Source: Leptolyngbyaceae cyanobacterium SM1_4_3
Lineage (GTDB): Bacteria; Cyanobacteriota; Cyanobacteriia; Elainellales; Elainellaceae
Direction of reading: 5' to 3'
Assembly (NCBI GenBank): GCA_012031415.1
Contig: JAAUTN010000034.1
Location: 1 to 33,487 of the forward strand
Length of the DNA: 33,487 nucleotides
Made by a program: the position numbers and the translations under genes. The notes beneath the pieces were generated by a model. It saw only the letters and a list, made by a program, of their open reading frames with translations. It did no database searches and was not told where the DNA came from. Numbering within the stretch: position 1 is the first letter of the stretch; the number at the start of each line of letters is the position of its first letter. Shown piece by piece: positions 15,901 to 23,940 of this stretch.

Positions 15901-18528
15901 TTAACTCTGGGCCGCGATCGCCCCTCTGACTAGAATGATCGTGCGATCGCCATAGCGGGCGATCGCCTCTGGAATATTGCCCTTAATCGCCTGCTGCAAC
16001 AGCCCTTCACGGCTCGCACCCAGCACAATCACATCACAAGCATCCCTGACCGCCAGATTCAAAATAGCCTCTGGAACCGAAGGTCCCCAGGCAGGGCAAG
16101 CTACCACCGGATAATGCACCTGGCTAGTCAACTGATCGACCGCCTGCTGAAGCAACACATTTTCCTCAGCAGAATCCATCGAATTAAATACCTGACAAAT
16201 TTCGACAGTGGGGGAAGGGCTAAGCGTCGTCAGGGCTGGCAATAGCTGCAAAGCCTTTTGAGAGTTGGGTCCGCCCGCAATCGGCACCAGCCAGTGGTCA
16301 AAGGTTACGGCTCTGTTGAGCTTAATCACCACCACATCGCAGGACGCTTGCCGCACGATCGTATCTACCGCACTGCCAAAAACGCGCCCTGGCGTAGCGG
16401 TAGTGCCCTTCCAACCCATCAAAATCAGGTCAATGTGTCGTTCCTTGATCGTTTCTAGCATCGCCTGTGCTGCATCGTGGGCAACCCGAATTTGGGTGTG
16501 AATTGGAATTTGCCAGTCTCGCCCCAGTTGTTCGGTTTGACGCAGCAGACGACGGCTAACGGTTGTTCTGACGGCTGTCTCTGCGGGGGAACTGCTGCGT
16601 GGCACGATGATTACCTGTAAGCATTCCAGTTCGTAGTCGCGATCGCGGGCAATAGTCGCCGCAATTTTGAGCAGCAGCGGAGCCGTTTGGGGGTTGCTCA
16701 GCGGCACCAGCAGCCGACCCTTGCCTGTGGCGGGCGATCGCGTCTGATAGACCATGTAGGAAGGCTCTGGCTGTGGCCCAAACTGCCTGTCCCCATTAAG
16801 CTGGTCAGATTCTGCCCGAATAATGTCAGCACGGGTAATGATTCCAACCAGCTTTTGCCCTTCAGTGACAGGCAGGCGACTGAGCTTAAACCGATTCAAC
16901 AGATAAAGCACATGGGTCAGCGGATCGGTTGGACTAACGCTGACAGGCTGAGGGGTCATAATGTCTGCCAGTGTTGCTTCCTGAGCGGCAGACGGACGGC
17001 GCGAAGTGTCTGCCAGGTCGCTCTGGGTGACGATGCCGACTAGCTTGCCGTCATCCACAACCGGAAAGCCACGATGGTGCGATCGCGAAAAAGCCTGCAC
17101 GGCCTCACTCAGCTTCATCTGGCTAGATAGTGTCTCAACCCGTCGCTGCATCAGCGTGGCTGCGCTCAGGTCAGCCCAGGGGCCAGTGTTTGCCGTCACC
17201 GATTCCAGATGAATGCCATTCCAGGATAGTAGACGGTTATAGAGTGACCCCCCTGCCAGGCGATCGGCGATCAGGTAAGCAATCACAGAACCGATCATCA
17301 GCGGCAGCACCAAATTAAAATCCGTCGTGATTTCAAACACGATGACGATCGCCGTGATCGGCCCTCGCGTGATGGCGCTAAAAAAAGCGCCCATTCCCGC
17401 CAGCGCATAGGTGGTTGCAGGGCTAATGCCAGCAGGCATTCCCAGAGGAACTCCGACCAAATTTTCTAGCCCCTGAGCCGAGAATCCGACTAGATAGCCC
17501 AGTGCTGACCCCAACACCAGCGACGGCGCAAAAAGTCCTCCTGGTGCGCCAGAACCGTAAGCAACCAGCGTCAGAACAAACTTCACCCCAAAAACAAGCA
17601 GCGTCACCTGCCAGCCCGCTTCTCCAGTACTCAAAAAATCTTGTAACCCCGTGTTGTCTCGCACGGCGGGCGGGAGAAGCATTCCCACCAGACCCGTAAT
17701 CAGCCCAGCCAACCCGACCTTTAAAGGCAAACCTAACCGCAGAGTCCGGCGATAAAAGTTTAGGCTAACGAAGATACCCTGACTAAACAAAGCGCCCAGC
17801 AGCCCTGCCAGCAACCCCAAAATCAGAAAAAAGGGGATATCTTGCAGCGAAAAACTCACGTGAGAGTCTGCCATCACGGAATTCAGGCTGAGTCCCTGTC
17901 CGCCCAAAAGTCGAGAGACGACTGCTCCAATAAACGAAGCCAAAATAGCCGTGCCCAGGGTTAGCCCAGAAAAATCCTGTAAGAACTCTTCTACAACAAA
18001 CAGCACCCCTGCGATCGGGGCGTTAAAGCCTGCCGCCAAACCCGCCGCCGCTCCCGCTGCCAAAAGCTGCCTGCGATATTCTGGCGAAGTGGGAATCCAC
18101 TGGCTTAGTTGGGCAGCCAGTGCTGCGCCGATTTGCACGGTCGGGCCTTGGCGACCCAGACTTAACCCTGACCCTAGCGCTAGGGTAACGCTGACTAACT
18201 TAACGATCGCCACTCGCAAGTTAAGCGGAATGGGAAAGTTTGCCAGGGCTGCTTTGACCTGAGGAATTCCACTGCCTGCGGCTTCTGGGGCTAAGCGTTC
18301 AATTAATAAACCCGTCAAGCACCCCCCTCCCAGCCCAATCAGAGGAAGCATCCAGGGAAATTGAGTCGAGGTGCTGAGTTGCCAGCCGCCCAGCCAGCTA
18401 ATTCCTTGCTTAAGCAGAACGGCTGCCAAACCTGAGACGAGTCCAATTACACAAGCTTCAAAGATGGCAAGACGCTTTGACCCGATTAGAAGCTGTCGGA
18501 ATTGCCTGGGAACAGATAGATGCCACAT
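15901..18528 (-). CDS. ClC-type chloride transporter with CBS pair and two Usp domains
   Basis: An 875-residue fusion. The ClC membrane domain (about 15-435) has GSGIP at 85-89, the GxxGP filter motif as GRQGP at 125-129, GFNAPIAGVLFVVEE at 167-181 and GSGAPGGLFAPSLVLG. Then two CBS domains (about 455-575; RGFPVVDDGKLVGIVT and SRLPVTEGQKLVGIIT) and two universal-stress-protein domains (about 605-870; DLILMGWKG, DVVVIKL, DVIVLGASREG). CBS and Usp domains bind nucleotides and probably gate transport by energy state. The usual gating glutamate (GREGP, Glu148 in E. coli ClC-ec1) is replaced by Gln127 (codon CAA), while the paired glutamates of helix H are kept. This hints at altered proton coupling. 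The start ATG at 18526-18528 has no clear ribosome site. It is a lone minus-strand gene. Confidence 0.94.
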   Translation of the reverse strand: MWHLSVPRQFRQLLIGSKRLAIFEACVIGLVSGLAAVLLKQGISWLGGWQLSTSTQFPWMLPLIGLGGGCLTGLLIERLAPEAAGSGIPQVKAALANFPIPLNLRVAIVKLVSVTLALGSGLSLGRQGPTVQIGAALAAQLSQWIPTSPEYRRQLLAAGAAAGLAAGFNAPIAGVLFVVEEFLQDFSGLTLGTAILASFIGAVVSRLLGGQGLSLNSVMADSHVSFSLQDIPFFLILGLLAGLLGALFSQGIFVSLNFYRRTLRLGLPLKVGLAGLITGLVGMLLPPAVRDNTGLQDFLSTGEAGWQVTLLVFGVKFVLTLVAYGSGAPGGLFAPSLVLGSALGYLVGFSAQGLENLVGVPLGMPAGISPATTYALAGMGAFFSAITRGPITAIVIVFEITTDFNLVLPLMIGSVIAYLIADRLAGGSLYNRLLSWNGIHLESVTANTGPWADLSAATLMQRRVETLSSQMKLSEAVQAFSRSHHRGFPVVDDGKLVGIVTQSDLADTSRRPSAAQEATLADIMTPQPVSVSPTDPLTHVLYLLNRFKLSRLPVTEGQKLVGIITRADIIRAESDQLNGDRQFGPQPEPSYMVYQTRSPATGKGRLLVPLSNPQTAPLLLKIAATIARDRDYELECLQVIIVPRSSSPAETAVRTTVSRRLLRQTEQLGRDWQIPIHTQIRVAHDAAQAMLETIKERHIDLILMGWKGTTATPGRVFGSAVDTIVRQASCDVVVIKLNRAVTFDHWLVPIAGGPNSQKALQLLPALTTLSPSPTVEICQVFNSMDSAEENVLLQQAVDQLTSQVHYPVVACPAWGPSVPEAILNLAVRDACDVIVLGASREGLLQQAIKGNIPEAIARYGDRTIILVRGAIAAQS

Positions 18529-18918
18529 TGGGGGGCGGAGAAGGGGTAGAAGAGAGCAAGAGAGGCAGGCAGGGGAAGCTTTGACGTATCCTTTGCCCTT
18601 TACAGCGGCAGAAGTAGACTGGGTAGCTCGGTTAGCCTATGTACTAAAAATTTAACTTTCCTTAAGCTTATGGGTCGGAAACTTGGTACAGCCTGTATAC
18701 CTATCAAAGAGGCAATTTTTCACAAAAACGCTCTACCTTCTGTTATTTTTGTTCACTTTATTCGATTGCAGATTGATTTGGGTTTCACTGGAAAGTCTGT
18801 CTCAATTGTTGCTTCAGTGATGATTTGGGGTGCTGAAATCATTGAATGCTGGCTGTGAACCTTGCTTGCAGGGTTAAAAAAGTCGATTTATGTTCCTTGT
18901 TATCACCTTTTATAGCCG
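18529..18918. other. Divergent promoter region
   Basis: 390 bases between the divergent ClC and GAF/PAS kinase genes. No gene is credible; short frames here lack family signatures. The right half is AT-rich and should hold the kinase promoter, but I do not see clear -35/-10 boxes. Confidence 0.4.
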
Positions 18919-21839
18919 ATGGCAGCACGATTGCTTGATGAATCTGCCAGACTTGCGGCCTTGCTTCAGTATCGAATTCTAGATTCTGGACCAGAGGCTA
19001 CGTTTGATGCGATCGCCCGTCTAGCTACTCAAACCTGTCAGGTGCCAATCGCCATGATTAATTTTGTGGCAGATAATCGTTTCTGGTCAAAGTCGAGGGT
19101 TGGCACAGAGTTACCCATCAGCCTAGAGCAATTATTTTGTGCCCACGTGGTTGAGCAAGCAAGTTTGCTGATAGTGCCGGATATGTTGGCAGATCAGCGG
19201 TTTAAGCTGCATCCGCTGGTGGTAGACCATCCCCACGTTCGCTTTTACGCAGGCGTGCCGCTGATTACCTCAGAAGGGTTGTGTCTGGGGGCGCTGTGCG
19301 TGATGGATTGGGTGGCGCGATCGCTCAGCCTGGAACAGCAGGAAGCACTGCAAACCCTGGGCGATCAGGTCGTCACGCAACTGGAACTGCGGCGCAAGAC
19401 GGCAGAACTGGAGGAGGCGATCGCCAATCGCACTCAGCTTGACACAGGTGAAACCAGGTCTAAACGCAAACTTGCCCGCCTGCTAGCAAGCATTACGGAT
19501 GCTTTTTTCACCCTTGACCATAACTGGCGGTTTACCTACCTGAATCCTCAGGTTGAGAGAGTACTGTTTAAAACTCAAAGTGAATTGCTGGGCCGCTGCA
19601 TCTGGGAGGTGTTTCCCGAAACCGTTGGATCGATATTTGAGCAGGAATATCGGCGGGCGATCGCCCAGCAAACGCCCGTGCATTTTGAGGAATTCTCCCC
19701 GCCTTTGGGAACGTGGTTTGAGGTGCGGGCATTTCCCCATCAGGAGGGTCTGTCCGTTTACTTTCGCGATGTGACGACGCGCAAACAGTCAGAGCTAGAT
19801 TTATTGCAGCGATCGCATCTGTCTGAGTTTATTGCCACGATGGGCGTATTGCTGGCGCAAGGCGGAGCGCTGTTTGAGATTTTGGAGCGCTGCGCTGAAA
19901 CAATGGTGCAGTATCTTGATGCAAATTTTGTTCGGGTTTGGACTTATAGCGCTGAGGCAAAACTGCTAGAGCTACAGGCGATCGCCGGACAGCATTCCCA
20001 CGTCGAAGACTTCTATAGCCGCATTCCGCTTGGCATCTCGATCATTGGCTTTATTGCTCAGACCCGTCAGCCCTATGAGACAAACGATGTCCCCAACGAT
20101 GTCTGCATCGGTGCAAAGGATTGGGTACAGCGCGAAGGACTGGTCAGTTTTGCCGGATATCCGCTGATCGTCGAAGATCGGCTGGTCGGCGTAATGGCGC
20201 TGTTTTGTCGCCAGCCGCTGAGCGGGGCAACCCTCAACACCCTCGGCTGGATTGCCAACAGCATTGCAGTGGCGATCGACCGCATTTGGGCGAGAGAGGC
20301 CCTGATGAGCCGCCGAGAAGCGCTGCTGTTTCGATTGGCTAGCCAGATTCGAGAATCGCTCAATCTGGATGTAATTCTGGGGACAACGGTGAGCGAGGTG
20401 CGATCGCTGCTGCAAATCGATCGCTGCCACTTCATCTGGTGCTGGATGAACGACGATCAGCCCAGCCTGGTTGTCACTCACGAATCTTGTGAATCTGGTT
20501 TGCCCAGCCTGTTGGGAGACTGCTTGCCCGAAGAAACGGTTACTCTGGCGGCAAAAATCCTGAATCTTCAGATGATTCGGATCGATGCTGTCACTCAGGA
20601 GCCTGAGCAAGACGCTGACGTACAGGAGTTACTCAACCGCTCTGGAATCATGGCCCAACTGCTAGTGCCGCTAGAAACTCAGTCTAACCAGCTAGGCGCA
20701 ATCGTCTGTAGCCACAGCCGCCTCCATGCCTGGAGCGACAGTGAAGTAGAACTGCTGCACGCTGTTGTAGACCAAGTGCGATCGCCATTGAGCAAGCAGA
20801 ACTCTACGCCAAAACTCGTGCCGCCGCCTTTGCCGCCGAAACCCAAGCCAAACAGCTAGCCGAAGCCCTGCAAAACTTACAGCAAACCCAGTCTCAACTG
20901 ATTCAAACTGAGAAAATGTCCAGCCTGGGGCAAATGGTGGCAGGAATTGCCCACGAAATCAATAACCCTGTCAATTTCATCACAGGTAATCTGGTTCACG
21001 CCAATAACTACACCAAAGACCTGCTGCATCTGATTCAGCTTTATCAGCAGTGCTATCCCGACCCAGACCCCGAAATTCAGGAGTTAATTCAGGCAATTGA
21101 TATTGAATTTGTTGCTGACGACCTGCCCAAGCTGCTAGCCTCCATGCGACTCGGAGCCGACCGAATTCGCCGAATCGTACTGTCTCTCCGCAACTTCTCC
21201 CGCCTGGATGAAGCAGCTATGAAGCCTGTGGATATTCACGAAGGCATCGACAGTACGCTGCTGATTCTACATAATCGGCTCAAGTCCTGCGGCGGTAGTA
21301 CGGGCATTCAGATCGTCAAAGAATATGGCACGTTGCCTCCTGTTGAGTGCTACGCAGGACAACTCAACCAGGTCTTTATGAATATTTTGAGCAATGCGAT
21401 CGATGCCCTTGAAAACCAGCCCGCCCCCGGAATAATCACCATTCAAACTGAGTTTATTCCCACCCGACCCGTGACAACTGTTCTATCTGAAACCGAAGCG
21501 GAAATAATGCCAAAATTATCAGTTCCCTTGTCTGAGTCAGCAACTCAAACGGTTCTAAATTCTGGTGATAAGACAGACCGAAATTCACAGGGCATCGTCA
21601 CTATTCGCATTCGAGATAACGGTGCAGGAATGGCTCCTAACATTCGGGAGCGGCTATTTGATCCCTTCTTTACTACCAAGCCCGTTGGTAAAGGAACGGG
21701 TCTGGGACTGTCTATTAGCTACCAGATTGTTGTGCAAAAGCATGGTGGCAGTCTTGAATGTCGTTCGGCTCCTGGTCAGGGTACAGAATTTGTGCTTCAG
21801 ATTCCTTCTTCCCCTCAAAATATCTCAGTGCCTCGTTGA
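18919..21839 (+). CDS. GAF-PAS-GAF-GAF sensor histidine kinase, frameshifted
   Basis: A soluble sensor kinase without membrane segments. The first part (18919 to about 20778) encodes a GAF (about 15-160), a PAS (about 185-290) and two more GAF domains (about 305-620). The second part, in another frame, gives a coiled coil, the phosphorylated-His segment GIAHEINNPVNF and an HATPase with N-box NQVFMNILSNAIDAL, G1 IRDNGAGM and G2 GKGTGLGLS. The frame breaks inside the last GAF helix: the text reads GTG CGA TCG CCA, while one extra G (GTG GCG ATC GCC ATT GAG CAA GC) restores VAIAIEQAELYAKTR and leads to the kinase core with no stop. The whole protein would be about 973 residues. No receiver domain follows. 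The His motif with NNP is typical of cyanobacterial light or redox sensors. Ligands of the GAF domains cannot be assigned. Confidence 0.9.
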
Positions 21840-21872
21840 TATCCATGTTGATTCCATACTTGTTCTAAGGTA

Positions 21873-21885
21873 AGCGCGTAGCGCT
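21873..21885. repeat. Short GC palindrome between convergent genes
   Basis: AGCGC and GCGCT around a GTA loop, in the gap between the histidine kinase and PAS gene stops. It could act as a weak bidirectional terminator or be a dispersed repeat; there is no T run. Confidence 0.4.
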
Positions 21886-21888
21886 ATG

Positions 21889-22326
21889 TTACTGGCGATT
21901 GGTAATGTCTCTACTAAAAACAGCAACGCCCGTAACCTGTCCGTTTTGACTAAAGATTGGGTTAAAAGAGATATCAAGATAAATAGAGATATCGTTCAAA
22001 AAATAGTAATGCTCTGTGTAGAAGCGATCGCCCCCCAGGGCACGATCATAATAGTCTATCCATAGAGGTTGTTGCTCAGCAGGCAGAGATTTTACTGCAT
22101 TCATTCCAGGAACAGATTCTACCTCAAAAGCAAGTAAAAACAGTTGCTTAAATGCCAAATTTAAAGTCAAGAGGGTATAGCTTGAATCAATTGACCAAAT
22201 AGCATCTTGAGTACTTTCAATCAGGTTCAGTAAGTTTGTTTCGCTTTGACGCAACGTTTTTTCGACTTGCTGAAGCTGCTCATTTTCAGCTTGCAAACGT
22301 TGATTGATTCCTTCTATCCCCAACAT
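21889..22326 (-). CDS. Orphan PAS domain protein, 145 aa
   Basis: A short coiled coil (about 8-28, QRLQAENEQLQQVEKTLRQ) is followed by one PAS domain (about 28-143), with a recognisable NLIESTQDAIWSIDSSYTL start and a PAC-like end (GQVTGVAVFSRDITNRQ). The stop comes directly after the PAC motif, where sensor kinases normally continue into a linker and a kinase core. The gene may therefore be the sensor end of a truncated kinase, or a genuine stand-alone PAS adaptor. ATG at 22324-22326. It converges with the GAF/PAS kinase gene, but nothing shows that they work together. Confidence 0.75.
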   Translation of the reverse strand: MLGIEGINQRLQAENEQLQQVEKTLRQSETNLLNLIESTQDAIWSIDSSYTLLTLNLAFKQLFLLAFEVESVPGMNAVKSLPAEQQPLWIDYYDRALGGDRFYTEHYYFLNDISIYLDISFNPIFSQNGQVTGVAVFSRDITNRQ

Positions 22327-22619
22327 AACCCCTGCCTTTGAAACTTGAGATTGAATAAATAGCTCATACTGATTCTCTTTAAATCTAAAAATTGAAGGTG
22401 AAGAAGCTGGGAAGAAAGCGAAGGTTTATCAGAGTTTTACAGCAAGTCAAAATTGGGGATGATCACAATTGGGGATGATGAAATTAGAAAGTTCTTTGCT
22501 GCTGCTTCTCCGCCCTCCCTATCAGCTAGACTCTAGCTAGACTACTGAGGGCGATCGCGTCAGAATAAAAAGGCATAGATCCTTATTTTTCGTTCTCGCT
22601 TGACCGATACGGCTTGCTT
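22327..22619. promoter_or_regulatory. Divergent intergenic region with a 13-base direct repeat
   Basis: The sequence AATTGGGGATGAT occurs twice in direct orientation, at 22451-22463 and 22467-22479, a 16-base period. It lies between the divergent PAS and FAD hydroxylase genes and could be an operator. No other gene or RNA is seen. Confidence 0.35.
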
Positions 22620-23915
22620 ATGGTGTTAAATCAGCTTCCACCCCAAAACTTGCTTACGACGGATCATCATTCCTCTGCCAAATCTGAGGTTCAGGTCGGA
22701 AAAGCCGATCGCCTCCAGTTAGACTACGACGTGGCGATCGTAGGGGGAGGAATTGTGGGACTGACCCTAGCCTCTGCCCTAAAGCAGTCGGGGCTAAAAA
22801 TCGCTTTGATTGAAGCAAAGCCTCGCACTGCTGGACTGGAGCGGCGACGGGCCTATCACGTCACACTGACCTCCAGCAGGATTTTTGCTGGATTAGGAAT
22901 TTGGGCAAAGATCTTGCCAAAGATTACCGCTTTTCAGCAAATTCATCTCGCTGATGCTGACTATCCGGCAGTGGTGCAGTTTCAGCCCACAGACCTGGGG
23001 ACTGAAGCGCTGGGTTACGTGGCAGAACATCGAGTTTTGCTGCAAGCTTTGCAGGAGAGTTTGACTGAGGCAGAGGTAAGCTGGCTTTGTCCGGCTGAGG
23101 TTTTAGCCGCAGGCTATCAGCCTGACTGCGTAACGTTGACCGTCTCGATGCAGGGAAAAATTCAATCTATCAAAACGCGGCTGCTGGTCGCGGCAGATGG
23201 AACGCGATCGCCCATGCGTCAGCAGGCAGGCATCGGCACTCACGGCTGGCAATATTGGCAATCGTGCATTACAGCAGTCATTCAACCTGAAAAATCGCAC
23301 GGCAACATTGCCCGTGAACACTTCTGGGAAAGCGGCCCGTTTGCTACTCTGCCGCTGTCTGACAACCGCTGTCAGATTGTGCTGACGGCTCCCCATGCCG
23401 AAGCAAAAGCCCTGATGGAACTAAGCGAAACCGAATTTTTGGCAGAGCTAGACCGCCGCTACGCGGGGCAACTGGGGCGACTGACGCTGGTGAGCGATCG
23501 CCTCTTGTTCCCCGTTCAGTTGATGCATAGCGATCGCTATACGCTTCCCCGTCTGGCGCTAATTGGAGATGCAGCCCACTGCTGTCATCCCGTTGGCGGA
23601 CAGGGTTTAAACATGGGCATTCGAGACGCGGCTGCGCTGGCTCAGGTTTTGCAAAAAGCCTTTCAGCAGGGCGAAGATATCGGTACATTAAAAGTCCTAA
23701 AGCGCTATGAACACTGGCGCTGGCTAGAAAATCTAGCAATTCTAGGCTTCACCGACCTGCTCGATCGCTGTTTCTCAACCCACTGGTTGCCTCTGTTGTT
23801 CAGTCGGCGACTGGGGCTGCGGGTAATGCGATCGCTTCGCCCCCTCAAATGGCTCGCCCTGCGGCTCATGACCGGACTCAGCGGACGCATACCAGACCTG
23901 GCAAAACCCCTGTAG
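22620..23915 (+). CDS. UbiH-type FAD-dependent hydroxylase
   Basis: A flavoprotein monooxygenase of 431 residues in the UbiH/UbiF/VisC family. The FAD fold is at the N-terminus (VAIVGGGIVGLTLASALKQSG, about 37-57), followed by LIEAKP, AEHRVLLQAL, the VAADGTRSPMR segment and the second FAD motif GDAAHCCHPVGGQGLNMGIRD. In cyanobacteria such enzymes are thought to act on quinone or related ring substrates; the true substrate is not clear from the sequence. The frame could start at TTG 22614, but ATG at 22620 is more likely; about 35 poorly conserved residues precede the FAD fold. The Cys-Cys in the GD motif (AHCCHP) is a small peculiarity. It converges with the hybrid kinase, 22 bases away. Confidence 0.88.
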   Translation: MVLNQLPPQNLLTTDHHSSAKSEVQVGKADRLQLDYDVAIVGGGIVGLTLASALKQSGLKIALIEAKPRTAGLERRRAYHVTLTSSRIFAGLGIWAKILPKITAFQQIHLADADYPAVVQFQPTDLGTEALGYVAEHRVLLQALQESLTEAEVSWLCPAEVLAAGYQPDCVTLTVSMQGKIQSIKTRLLVAADGTRSPMRQQAGIGTHGWQYWQSCITAVIQPEKSHGNIAREHFWESGPFATLPLSDNRCQIVLTAPHAEAKALMELSETEFLAELDRRYAGQLGRLTLVSDRLLFPVQLMHSDRYTLPRLALIGDAAHCCHPVGGQGLNMGIRDAAALAQVLQKAFQQGEDIGTLKVLKRYEHWRWLENLAILGFTDLLDRCFSTHWLPLLFSRRLGLRVMRSLRPLKWLALRLMTGLSGRIPDLAKPL

Positions 23916-23919
23916 TCAC

Positions 23920-23940
23920 CCCCATTCCCCATTCCCTTCA
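23920..23940. repeat. CCCCATT heptamer pair
   Basis: Two perfect copies of CCCCATT and a decayed third (CCCTTCA) lie in the gap between convergent stops, overlapping the last codon of the hybrid kinase. The unit fits the C-rich heptamers of cyanobacterial STRR sequences. Two copies alone are weak evidence. Confidence 0.55.

Noticed and set aside
20860-20915. Kinase half as an independent gene starting at ATG 20916
   Set aside because: The upstream codons in its frame continue a perfect GAF helix and coiled coil without a stop, which shows that it is part of the split gene.
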